DNA of 64,000 nucleotides from positions 161,050,388 to 161,114,387 of the forward strand of contig OY294068.1 of NCBI GenBank assembly GCA_958510875.1, given 5' to 3'. This DNA is from Endomychus coccineus. Taxonomy: Eukaryota > Arthropoda > Insecta > Coleoptera > Endomychidae. Numbering within the stretch: the first letter of the stretch is position 1; each line of letters starts with the position of its first letter. Made by a program: the position numbers and the translations under genes. Positions 22,261-33,179 of this stretch are shown in pieces. The notes below the pieces were generated by a model. That model was given only the letters and a program-made list of their open reading frames with translations, searched no databases and was not told where the DNA came from.

Positions 22261-22800
22261 TATTATATAGTACGACGGCTTCAGTGGTATAATTTTTTCT
22301 ATGGTTCTGTTGTATGAACCGAAGTATTTGCTTCTGCAGAAGAGGATAGCTCCGCAGTCAATGAGCAAATGTATCGGTGTTTCATTCGCTTCTCTACAGA
22401 ATACACACGTTCCATTATTTAGAATGCCAATTTTTCTCATATGGTTGTCGAGTTGTTAATTGTAGCATCCCGCCAAGAATTCTCCATTTTCTGTTGAGCA
22501 CCACGCTTGAGCAAATGATGTTTGAGGTCAGTGCTTTTATGGCTGTTTGTCTATCAGACATAGTGAACATGTTGTTATTTTTATATCCTTTATTCAGATT
22601 CTTCTTAGTATTCAAGATGAAATTGGAAGTTCTAGGTGAACCTGAACACCTTGTTCAAATTTTTCCTTATTGCCATGAATATTGGGTGCTCCATCTTCGG
22701 AGGGTCGTTATCCTTCCACTGAAGTTTCATATATCCACGATATTATTTTCTGCTCATGTTAAACATGGTTTTTCCTAGTCCTCTGTATTGTTATATGTAA
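22261..22800 (-). mobile_element. non-LTR retrotransposon RNase H / C-terminal fragment
   Basis: The minus strand reads FTMSDRQTAIKAL (the RNase H D-S-Q motif) at about 22570. At 22410-22300 it reads TCVFCREANETPIHLLIDC, a CxxC...H...C motif typical of the C-terminus of RNase H-bearing non-LTR elements. Frames are broken and both ends truncated. Confidence 0.75.
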
Positions 22801-23243
22801 TTGAGACTCAAGCATATAGTGGGATTCTTCGCTTGATTCTTCCGAAGGTAGACTTCGCCATCAAAGTGTACATAAAGAGCAGTATTCTGAGCGAAATAAC
22901 TCATGTTCATTCTGCACTCCATTAGTATCCCCTCATCACTCATATCCTTAAGGTGCTGGCCAAAAGAGAATACATCATTTAGTGTTTTGATATTTGACCT
23001 CATCCCTCAACACGATGGTAGTTCCCTTCAGCTCAATGAGGGTTCATGTGAAGATAATTACACTAAGGTTGATTTCTAGTATATGTGATCTTGAGACCTT
23101 CCTGGATTATGAAGCATAGAGCTCTCTCAAATTTATTCTTACGATTGAGAATATATTACCTGTACAAGCAATACAAAATTCCATGCAGCTTCAAAGGATT
23201 TATTATTCATACCTAAATTATGTAAGGGGACATAAATACTCAC

Positions 23244-23370
23244 CAATTATACAGATAGGCTTCCGGATAAATCTAAGGCGGCCCCAGAAGCCCATATATT
23301 TCGATCGACATCCTGCCGACCATAGTCGGATCATGTATTCCACACCGAAGAATACTACCAAACATATTTC
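23244..23370 (-). CDS. KCNQ: KCNQ-type potassium channel, exon encoding S2 and S2-S3 linker
   Basis: The 127-bp minus-strand exon lies between an acceptor (TTTTTTGTTGCAG, AG at 23371-23372) and a strong donor, GTGAGTATTT. The translation starts [17 protein letters not shown] (S2), then [20 protein letters not shown] and PICII, closely matching KCNQ channels (RLWxAGCRSxY, GRLRF). It begins in phase 0, continuing from TLFWM at the end of the 52.5-kb exon. It ends with the first base of the aspartate codon completed at 5628. No stop or indel. It is easily missed, because longer plus-strand ORFs cover it. A PLE relic starts just upstream at 23435. Confidence 0.95.
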
Positions 23371-23434
23371 CTGCAACAAAAAATATAATCTTCAATCGCT
23401 AGAAGAAAATGCATACATGCCATCTTATATATAA

Positions 23435-23890
23435 TGCTACAGACAAAATCAATAAATATAGCAGACTTGGAGTTCATAAGCTAAGTTGCCTAGACTGTCC
23501 TAGCTTCTAGATAGGTAGAACTTGTCGTAATTTCAAACTTAGATGCCGAGAACATTTTTGCTCGATCAGACTCATTATTCGCTTACCATTCCGTATAAAT
23601 AGGTCATACCTCTCCTAATTTAGATAGCCTAAGTATTTTACATAATCAAACCAGAGGTTTCAAATTAAATACATTAGAATCAATAGAGACTTATAAACGT
23701 GTCAAAAACTCTTATAACATTATTCGACATGATCAGTTAGAACAATACTAGAGTGATCTTTTCCTTTGTCTTCCAAAGAATAGTTTTTAGAATATTAAAT
23801 AATAATTGTTGTAATATACAAATTGTTTTCTCATTCACACTGTATTTCTTTCCCGGGATCTACCTGCTCCGTAATTTTCTAGGATCCTTA
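23435..23890 (+). mobile_element. Penelope-like element (family 3), GIY-YIG 3' fragment
   Basis: The plus strand reads TDKINKYSRLGVHKLSCLDC, then F-stop-IGRTCRNF and LRCREHF: the GIY-YIG core with one stop. After frameshifts it continues to a 3' flank (CCCGGGATCTACCTGC at 23850) shared with 16.0-16.5 kb. No reverse transcriptase. Confidence 0.72.
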
Positions 23891-23891
23891 C

Positions 23892-25156
23892 TTCTGGTGG
23901 TGGTGCCAGTGACTTCCCTTATTTTCGTTAGCAAAATAGCTTCCGGATACTTCTGTGATTCAAATGTAAATTGATTGTAGTAGCAGAAAGTATAATGGAA
24001 ATGATTCAGAAACCGAAATACATAAGATTGTACTCTATGTTACACTGAAATTCTATCCAAATGGTCTACATAATGCTGACAGGGTGAATTTTATAATATA
24101 ACCTTATTGTATACTGACATTGCTGTCATATGAACTATCAAAATGCATCACAGAATCGAGAAGTCTAGACTTTTCGCACAGAATAGAGACATAAAATAGA
24201 TCATGGCTTCACTTCGATGACGTCACTTGAATCTTAAAATATGAATTTCAGACACTTCTGCTGATTCAATATTCACGAGTGATATATACAATTATAAGAA
24301 GAACTCGGTTGCCCTTATTGTTCAATGAAATCCCATAATTCCATTTAAAAAAATGGTGATGGGTGTCAGAAATACCAGTTGAAAAGGGGACATCGGGCTC
24401 AAAAACAAGAAACTCAATCCTCTCAACAGTGAGACGTGCGCGCATCTCACATGACCAGGTTCAATCTTCTGATAGCATTTTTGCAGCAATACCCAGTGTC
24501 TGACTCACAAGACTCTCATAAATTGCTAATCAAATAATTCAAGCCGTATTAGTGTCATTATGATGTAGCATCTGGTGGAGGTGCCGGTATCAGAATTCCC
24601 ATGAAACGAGAAATTTCTGGTGGAGGTGCCAGTGACTTCCCTTATTTTCGTTAGCACAATAGCTTCCGGATATTTCTGTGAGTCAAATGTAAATTGATTG
24701 TAGTAGCAGAAAATATAATGGAAATGATTCAGAAACCGAAATACATAAGATTGTACTCTATGTTACACTGAAATTCTATCCAAATGGTCTACATAATGCT
24801 GACAGGGTGAATTTTATAATATAACCTTATTGTATACTGACATTGCTGTCATATGAACTATCAAAATGCATCACAGAATCAAGAAGTCTAGACTTTCCGC
24901 ACAGAATAAAGACATAAAATAGATCATGGCTTCACTTCGATGACGTCACTTGAATCTTAAAATATGAATTTCAGACACTTCTGCTGATTCAATATTCACG
25001 AGTGATATATACAATTATAAGAAGAACTCGGTTGCCCTTATTGTTCAATGAAATCTCATAATTCCATTTAAAAAAATGGTGATGGGTGTCAGAAATACCA
25101 GTTGAAAAGGGGACATCGGGCTCAAAAACAAGAAACTCAATCCTCTCAACAGTGAG
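23892..25156. repeat. 542-bp direct repeat pair (23892-24433 and 24615-25156)
   Basis: Two nearly identical copies with constant offset 723, differing at only a handful of bases, separated by 181 bp. Copies start TTCTGGTGG(T/A)GGTGCC and end CAACAGTGAG. The spacer itself contains a third CTGGTGGAGGTGCC (about 24571). Diverged fragments recur near 40530-40620 and 57750-57985. No ORF or LTR features; nature unknown. Confidence 0.85.
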
Positions 25157-25690
25157 TTACGCACGTACGTACGTACGCACACAGACAGATATAATGTCAA
25201 AAATAGTCAAGATCGATTCAGCAATGTTCAAAATGGATATATCAGTGACAATCCAGAAATTTTTTTTTGTCCAGACCACAATACTTCCCTTACACTATAT
25301 AGTTACTTACTATAGTGAAGGAAGTAAAAATGATATGTACTGGGGTTTTCAATTGATGAAAGCTGTGTGGTACAGATATCATTATACCCATAAGGAAGTG
25401 GAATAGTTTGTATTGAAAGTTCATTGGATTTCATAGAGATTAGTGTGTGTCTCAACTACAAATTATCATTGATTGATATTTATTTATTCATTTTTTTGAA
25501 TTATTTGGATTATAGATATCTACAGAAGAAATCCCAAATGATTCAGTATTCAGATAACTGTAACACAAGTGCACTAGAAAATAAACATACTAAAGTTGAA
25601 TGCTATAATTAAGACCAATTAATGATAATGAAATGAGTATATACTTAGAAGCAAGAGAAACTAGGCATTAAACCTAACACGTAGTGAAAT
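25157..25690. other. unassigned repeat-derived sequence
   Basis: Begins with an ACGT-rich run (about 25157-25176). CTTCCCTTACACTATATA near 25287 recurs near 37497. Nothing coding recognised. Confidence 0.4.
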
Positions 25691-26345
25691 ATATATATAT
25701 AACAAATAATCAACTATTATATTTCAGCATATGTATTGTAGCATGATTTTGAGCTTACTGAGTGAGACAATCCAGATATAAACGACGGAACAAACACTAT
25801 TCACTGCTTTGGAAATCTCATTCATAGGAGAATGTAAGCCGTATTGAGTCCTTTGCGGATAAATATGTAAAAGATCGTAAAAACGAGTGACATAGCTTGG
25901 AATCAAAATACCAAAAATGTTCAGAAGTCTTGGAGAGTCAATAACATTAGTAAGACTTTGTAACCAAATTTTACTAGCATATTTTGTCTGCCATCTTTGA
26001 GTAGTTTGAACCTAATAGATTGAGGCGTTGATTGTATTCATCGTTTTTGTTATTGTAAAGCTTGAAGAGTATATAGATAACCAGTTTTCCTTGAACTCCA
26101 GACGATCAATGTAAATATTATAACAAAGATGCTTAATTAGGCAACCATATTCTAGAATTGACCTAACCAGGGAATTATAAAGATAGGCTATGCCATTGAC
26201 ATTGGAAAAATCTTGGCTTATCGTTTATTGAAAAACAATGCCCAAATCGTTGATAAACTCAACACTTTCTGAATTTATATTATCAATAAAATAATTGTGA
26301 TTTGGAACTGCATAATATTTTCTATAAAATGTGAAAACCTAACAT
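25690..26345 (-). mobile_element. non-LTR retrotransposon 3' end (third family)
   Basis: The minus strand reads AYLYNSLVRSILEYG near 26140. It continues YNIYIDRLEF, a NVIDSPRLLNIFG stretch and IPSYVTRFYDLLHIYPQRTQ (25906-25800), ending NSVCSVVYIWI. This is the conserved post-RT domain of Jockey/CR1-type elements. Frames are broken; 5'-truncated against the next element. Confidence 0.72.
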
Positions 26346-26346
26346 T

Positions 26347-28185
26347 TTACTATTATCATTGAATAGCGGTAATAAGCCGAGGTGTAATACCTATTCAGGC
26401 TGAATTAATAATATAATACAGTGTCCAAAGTTGTGAAGTAATACATGTAGGAACAATCATTTGTCAATAAATCGGATCACAATGAAGATCTACAATTAGT
26501 TTTTTGTTTTTGTGTAAAAGAACAGACCACTAGCGACTGGAGAGAAGAACACAAACTTTAGTTAGATATTTTTAATTTGTCGTAATGACTCTTAAAGGTG
26601 TTAACTGACGTAGCACACACAACCTCACAAGAAAGATTCTACCACACAGGAAAAATTCTGTTAGCAAGGAAGCCCTGACATGACTTCGATTTGAAGTTTT
26701 CCTTTTTAAGTTTCCAATCGTGACGTTCCATAAATGTTATTGTGTTCAGAATGCTTAGCCTTTCTTCATAACATGGTCTGTGAACGCCAAATGGAATATG
26801 AGTCACATAGCGTTGTACAGACTCCGAAGTACTTCCATCACGTAACCAGTCGATACTCCATCCATAGATACTGCTTTTATCGGCATGAAAAGAAATCATC
26901 GACTGAACATAGTTACGAATATCAGGGACATATGAAATGAACAAAAGAGGCTCTAGTACTGACCCCTGGGGCGTACCACTATAAACATCATTTCCGGAAG
27001 AGTAGGTATGTGTCGCCAATGAGCACGGCAAATTTTCTATGAGTCAGATAGGCCGAAATCCATGCTAGTAAATTGCTCCTTATTCCAAGATGTTCTGGTT
27101 TGCAATGTAAAAGTTTAATAGGAACACGATCAAAAGCCCTAGAAAAGTTGAGTAGACTATGTCAACTGGTTCGTTTTTATCTAGTGACAAGCTCCAGCTA
27201 ATAACAGAGTCAAGCAGGTTTGTGAGTACGGAGTGACATGGTACAAATCTGTGTTGTTCAGAGGGAATTAACTCACATTATTTAGAGAGAATTCCATCAC
27301 TTTTTTAGAGATGATTGCTCCCATAACTTCAGAAATTATTGTAGTTAAACTGATGGGACGATAATTATCAGACTCCACCTTATCACCTTTTCTGGAGATA
27401 GGTGTAACAGAAGATATTTTCCAGACGTCGGGTACACTATGTGTATTATGTGTATTGAATGAATTAGTCAGAATAGTTGAGAAGAGAATGCATATAGAAT
27501 GGTGGCAACGTTCAAAATTAGTGGATGTTATTCCATCCAAACCAGGGGCACTGTAGCTAGCCACCTTATTTAGATGTTCTTGAATAATATTTCTTTCAAA
27601 TGAAATTTCTGAAATTGAGTCAGTAGTTCTGGTAGTTTGAAATTTTGGTAGATTTGGAGGAACATCTTTAGTGAAGGAGTTTTGAAATTTTTCGGCAAGT
27701 ATTTGAGAAATCATTTATTCATCATGAACAATTACATTATGATCCTCATTAATAGAGGAACTCACTTTAGATGATAACGACGAATAAACGTATTTGTAAA
27801 AGTTCTTCTTGTTTGGAATTGATATTTCTGGATCTTCGATGGACTTTCCAAAGATGACGTTTGTGTTTCATCATTCCTGAAGCGTATCTCGTAATCCAGG
27901 GTTTCAATGGATTGGAGGAAGATAATCTGTATGAAGAAATATTTTTCACGGAGTTGTCAATAATACCCATGAAATAAGTTCATTGATCGTTGTTAACATT
28001 AGAACCATGGAGTGCTAAATACCAGTCAAGTGTCTGTATGTCACTGCCCATATTTGAGAAGTTTGTGGTTTTATGAGATTGTGCTGAGCTGGTTCAGCCT
28101 CGTGTAAAAATTGAAGACTAACAGATCTAACTCCATGATCCGATTTTCCGATGGGTGAGAGAATTTCAGGTGAAGTGGGGAGATC
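26347..28185 (-). mobile_element. non-LTR retrotransposon with internal deletion (EN end, RT, C-terminus)
   Basis: Same family as 6.2-8.0 kb. From the right on the minus strand: an endonuclease end (SPIGKSDHGVRS, with the SDH catalytic pair, about 28155-28120), a linker (KPWITRYASGMMKHKR in 27970-27767), and an RT start with NYRPISLTT in the ORF 27714-27268. After a gap come GTPQGSVLEPLLF and ISFHADK at about 26980-26880. HADK then joins directly to the downstream SIDWLRDGSTSESVQRY, so part of the C-terminal domain is deleted. The catalytic YADD is HADK here. Tail at 26347-26360. Confidence 0.88.
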
Positions 28186-28400
28186 ATTTGAATCTATTCA
28201 AGGATATATTATTTGAAATCCGCCAACTCTAAAATGCGTTCAAGTCTTTTTGAATATTTTTGAAAATATTTCTAAAGGTCATCTGCGAACATAAGATACT
28301 CAGAAAAAATTACATGTTAAATCATTGATGAGTAGGGATAATAATATTGATGCCAGATTTCCACCCAGAGGGACACCAGATGATACTAATATAAAATGAG
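28186..28400 (-). mobile_element. RT fragment of a different non-LTR element
   Basis: The minus strand reads SGVPLGGNLASILLSLLIND, then EYLMFADDL followed by a stop. This is the RT block with FADD catalytic box. It abuts the endonuclease remnant of the neighbouring element in an order that cannot come from one element. Confidence 0.65.
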
Positions 28401-30190
28401 ATATTGCAAACTAAATGGCATGGCAAGCGCACCTTGTTATCCGTTAGCCTCGGTGAGTGTAAGTTTAATCAATGAATGCATCCAACACTTGATTGGTCCA
28501 ACTAATCTATAATATCATGTGAGATAATTATCCCATGAGAATGAACGTTCAACACATGGTACATGTTTGTAAATCCGGGTTCAGGTTCGATAAATACGAC
28601 TTTTATCAACACATGTATCGTATATAATTTACCAGAAGTACTCGAGCATCGAATGTCATAATATACTTGAAGTACTCATTCCAAGCATTAGTACTCTATT
28701 TTTGCCTAGTTCTTCCCGCAGAGTAATAATTCAAATGAGTAGAATTTGATATATATGTTGAACGATTGTTACATTGAAATGAAAGTCCATGACATTGTTG
28801 TATCAACCGTACCCCACAGGAATGTTACATTCAATTGAATAGGAGGCAATTCAAATAACATTGTTCCCACATTGATAGGTTCCTACAAAATTTAAATAAC
28901 AGCCAGCAAACTAATTCCACGGAAACTCTATTCCTTCGCGAGATATGAGAACGGTTGAAGGAAATCACATTTCGTTTTCACGGTTTATTGTTTCGTAACA
29001 AATTGGTGTTTCTCAACAGGATTGAAATATTGATCTTATGGGCTGACACAGCAACGAAAGCGGTTCCTAATTTCTCCTGGGTGTAGAAAGTGCATCTGAC
29101 AGTTGCAAACGCAATGAAATTTGTTGAAATGATGTGAGGGGTTATGAAAAATGTAGCTGTTGAATTCGAAAATACTCATAAGATGCTCTTGTTGTAACGG
29201 TTGGATTGAACATTTGTAACATTCAATCTCTCCCAGTAGACTTATGAACAATTGAGTTCTTATCTATAAAGTATTCAAAAACTTCGAACACTATACAACG
29301 ATATTTTATGTCAAGTAATGTGATCATGGAAGCTTGAAGATTCACTGTTATTCAATGTTACGACTTTTAATAACAGTGAGTAGTTTTTTTTTAAGATTCT
29401 CATTATATTGATTCAAAAATCAAAGCTTCGAAACCGGCGCATCCACCATATATTACTACTCGCAAAAATGAGATTTTTGCGAAATGCTGCAGACATTTTA
29501 AAGAAACCCCGCATCAAACAACAAAGCATCGAGGCTACCGGACAAGTCACTCCGTGACGTTGTACGATGGTGACACTGGCACAGACTCGCTGCCCAACCC
29601 GGTTTCATAAAAATCACTTAACCTACGACCAAAAGTAAAGTTAATCTGTGTTCATTTACCCCATATACCCCCCCCCCCCCCCAGAGTCAATCTTCCAAGT
29701 GCGAACTTGATTGGGCAATGCTTTGGATTTTTAGTGTCCAGGTCCTTAGTATTGTTCGGCAGAGATCGCCATGTGGTGTTCAGGTTCTTTGGGTCCGTAG
29801 TATGGGTAGTGTAGGAATAATTTGGTGATTGGCTATGATTTATTGGAACACTTATACATCTAGACAACTTGCACTATTCACAATTGTAGATATACACATT
29901 ATATTGGCATGACCTGTAGTCATACTCTGCATACCTCATTATATCACATTATACTCTATCATACTAACTCATCCTAATTACTTTAGTTAACTATACACAA
30001 AGCTTTATCTTCTTACGAAGGTTGACATTTACTTCTCACCTTGCTGACCTGATGTTTATGTTGCGTAGTTATTATCACAACATTTCTATTTGCTATATCG
30101 GTACCGTGACCTAAGTACGCTACCGAGAAACTTGAGAAAAATATAGATTTATTAATTATATAAAATCTAATGGAATAATTTCTATTATTT
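28401..30190. other. unassigned intronic sequence
   Basis: No recognised gene. A run of 15 C lies at about 29668-29682. The stretch 29430-29640 is more GC-rich than its neighbours but shows no identifiable feature. Confidence 0.4.
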
Positions 30191-30199
30191 CATTGCAGA

Positions 30200-30535
30200 T
30201 CCGTTGTATTGGAAATAGAGAACACCATAGGACTTGTACCAGAGATGAGCACACCTACGGATGTAAAATCAATAATTGTTGTGCAGCTTACTGATGCACA
30301 ATATCGGTCTTGTATACTCAGTCGCTTGCGAGTACTGTGGAAGATAAACATGCAGAGAGGTGCCTTTATTAGACATAGAGGAAACCGAGATTATTGCGGC
30401 TCTCTCACAAATGTTCCAATCTCCCTCTACATCAATCGGCGTAACGGACGACAATATGAAAGACATAGAGTCGACGTTGGGAACATTATCGGACTTCATT
30501 GAAGGAGCAAATGCCATTGAAGAACCGCCATAGAA
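30200..30535 (+). pseudogene. unidentified coding-like stretch after a splice acceptor, frameshifted
   Basis: A good acceptor (TTTCTATTATTTCATTGCAG, ending at 30199) is followed by a reading SVVLEIENTIGLVPEM and IIVVQLTDAQYRSC. After about 30350 the plausible protein reading changes frame: EVPLLDIEETEIIAALSQMF, then DNMKDIESTLGTLSDFIEGA, ending EEPP and a stop at 30533. The acidic composition and balanced codon use look like a last exon, but no single frame covers it. It is on the opposite strand to KCNQ. It could be a nested gene's terminal exon with a frameshift, or a captured gene fragment. Family not recognised. Confidence 0.35.
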
Positions 30536-30654
30536 GATGCATAAGTTGAGAGAAAACTTCTCGATAAAAGTAAAATATGACGAATCAAAACTTTTTTACA
30601 GCTGCAAACATTTTTATTTTCAACAATATCAATATAATTATATTTAATTGACAC

Positions 30655-30850
30655 TATAGAATGAGGAACCATCACCTTTATTCACTGAAAACACTGTCAA
30701 AGTACTGAGTACATTTCAGCTATCATGTAGCCATCATCAGAGTAAAATAGTATTAGTAGTAGTTTACTCTGATGATGGCTACTTGGTAGCTAAATGTCCT
30801 AATTTTTTTCAACGTTTTCTGGTGTATAAGGGTGATTGTTTCTTATCTAT
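30655..30850. mobile_element. inverted pair of PLE 3'-flank relics
   Basis: 30655-30744 (minus) and 30771-30850 (plus) are head-to-head copies of the flank found at 38.47-38.56 kb, sharing ACTCTGATGATGGCTAC and the (T/G)CAGTG(A/G)ATAA(A/G)GGTGAT segment. Confidence 0.6.
30703..30744 (-). ncRNA. hammerhead ribozyme-like motif (PLE family 2)
   Basis: Minus strand: helix I TACT/AGTA, core CTGATGA, helix II GGCTA/TAGCT (one G-U pair, loop CATGA), intact GAAA, a one-pair helix III, and predicted cleavage after CTC. All core bases are present. The short helix III weakens the case for activity. Confidence 0.55.
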
Positions 30851-31050
30851 AGTATTTTAGTGTATCTTCGGTCTAAACAATAAATTTATTAATGTTTAAT
30901 TGAAGGCGAAGAAAATTACAAAATAGAAGAAACTTATATATAGAACATAATAGCTAGCATTAACATTAACGAGGAAGGATCACAAAGGCCAATCTTCGCC
31001 ACAAACCACAACGATCAGGGTCACCCCAAAAATACTTCCACAATTTCCCC

Positions 31051-32356
31051 TGTAACGTGTAAATTCCACTTAACGGCTCAAAAATGGCCGCTGTAGTACA
31101 ATCGGTTAACTCCTATGACGTCAGCTATGCTGGACCGTATATTCTAAGAGTCATGGTTGTTCGGTGTCAGATCCGTAGTTACAGCTCATATTTCGAGGTT
31201 GTTCTGTGAGACATCGGACCGCCGGAAAGAAAGAGGAAATGGTGTTTATTTCTGGTCAATCGTTCAAGCGGGAAGTCGTGTTGCTAGTTTATTTCGACAG
31301 AGAAGTGATACCAAGCTAATGTTTGGAGCCAAATTCTAGGAATGTTCTTCCATTGAAAGCAAAGGCATCAATTACCAATTTGGGTTGGAATAATTGGAAT
31401 TATTTAAGTAATTAGTGCACCTTAGGGGATTAAAACTTAGTTTCAACGTGACTGGTTGTGGACGGAAGTGAAGTTTGTCTTATTGGAAGGGAAACACTAT
31501 CGTGATAGAGGTAAATATCTTTGTAATTCCATCTGATCTATTCACTGCCTCCAAGAATTAATTTGCCTTCACAGGTGATACCTGACAGGACATAGGTTAG
31601 TCCTAATTTGTTCAACAATCGTAATGTATTATGTTCATGTCTGTCTTCTGAGGACAATAGAACAATAGAGGTTTGAACATTTCGTGATTTCAGGGTGACT
31701 TTTTTCTGTTTATGTTGTGGAAAATTCAACAAGTGTATTGAGGTTGGCTTGAATCTGCTGTGGAAAAATTACTTCAGAAGTTGCTGATTTACTTGTGATG
31801 TACAATCGTGGAAACTGTATTACAACTGTGGCAGGAGTCCCCAACATCAAGTAGGAAGTATTAATCCATAAACGAGCGAGTACAACATCTTATCTAGCAC
31901 TCACCAGGTCAGGCTACCCGACTTTGGGTTTATGTAATATTTGAAATAATCATTGAGTATTTGTATATTGTGTAAATTCAACTGTTCACTTTGATTTAAT
32001 GATTTAAGCAATTACCTTCATCCATATTTTCAATTCATTCACTTTATATCCCATTAATATTAAGTTCTGTCATAAGCTGTATCAACATTAGTATTTCAAT
32101 TACTAGTAACTTTCAATCATTCTGGGTACAGGTCTTTTATTTTTCTTACTTTCAGGGTAATTTAAACTGGGGACTTAAGTATTTGTATCCCCTAGTACAT
32201 ACGTAATTTATTGGTTGGTTGAACATACTCTGGCGCCCGAATTTTCAACACCTAAAATATAACTAACGACCGTCTTCACTGTAGCTGTCGGCAACCAAGT
32301 GATAAAATAGAGCTTTTAGTCTATCCTTAAGTAAGAGTAATTTGTACCCTTACACC
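31051..32356 (+). mobile_element. LTR-like repeat, copy 1 (TGTAA...TTACA ends, about 1.3 kb)
   Basis: The repeat has a TG...CA outline with 5-bp inverted ends TGTAA/TTACA and is flanked by C-runs on both sides (possible CCCC target duplication). A second copy, inverted and about 85-90% alike by eye, lies at 59870-61025, and similarity stops at the same termini in both. It contains TGGCGCCCGAAT about 125 bp before the 3' end, resembling a tRNA-type primer-binding site, but this lies inside the repeat. No gag/pol sequence adjoins, so it is best read as a solo LTR or non-coding element. Confidence 0.6.
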
Positions 32357-33175
32357 CCCCTAAATGCGACAATAGGATCATGAAATATATCGACTGTTAC
32401 ATTTGAACTGTTGTAGAGTTGCATCATTCTGTAAACCGGGCCGTCAATTCAAAAAGTTGCCATTCCACATTTTCTTGTGACATTGGAATACTCAAATGGA
32501 TTACGACTGTCCCTTTTAGAAAGTCAAATGATGGTAGGCAAATTTAACTAAAATTGTTTTCGGCATACCCAGCCCTTGAGCAGACAGGTCCAGTTTTTTC
32601 AAATGATTACAGTTATTTGATGTTGCTTACATGAAAATTTTTTTTGAGATTTGGAAATCCGTGTGATAAAATTGAACATATACATCACCTTGTTCTGCTG
32701 CTATTGTATTATAAGTACATCTTTGATTATTTGTGAAATTTTCTATTATATGAATATTAACTTCAGTTTGTTTAATATTGTTTGAAATGACCTTCTCATT
32801 TAAAAAAAGACATAACATCAAAACTGAATATAGTTTCACTAATGTGGATAAACTAAAGTAGCAGGACAAATAGTACTGTATATACATACGTAGATAACAA
32901 ATTAGTGACGTAATATGTATAAAACAAAAATTAATGAATGGATCAACAATTGAGTGTTAATTTGAAAGAAACGGCATTTGTCAATGTGAACTTTAGTTCG
33001 GTTCAATTTGGTGATGATTGTGAATAGAACCGATCAAAAGTAAAAACGGGAAATTTGGTAATATATAAATTGATTACTGAAACATAATTTAGTTCAATTA
33101 ATAATAAAACATAATAGTATATAACATGAAAATCGGTCCTATTAAGCCTACATTGAATTTGAATTCATTATATAC
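32357..33175. other. unassigned intronic sequence
   Basis: No gene or structured repeat recognised. Confidence 0.4.
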
Positions 33176-33179
33176 ATTA

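Noticed and set aside
23183..23434. Plus-strand 83-codon ORF
   Set aside because: Shadow of the minus-strand KCNQ S2-S3 exon.
32225..32245. Primer-binding site proving a full LTR retrotransposon
   Set aside because: TGGCGCCCGAAT lies inside the shared repeat, about 125 bp from its end, and no gag or pol follows, so the inference is not supported.
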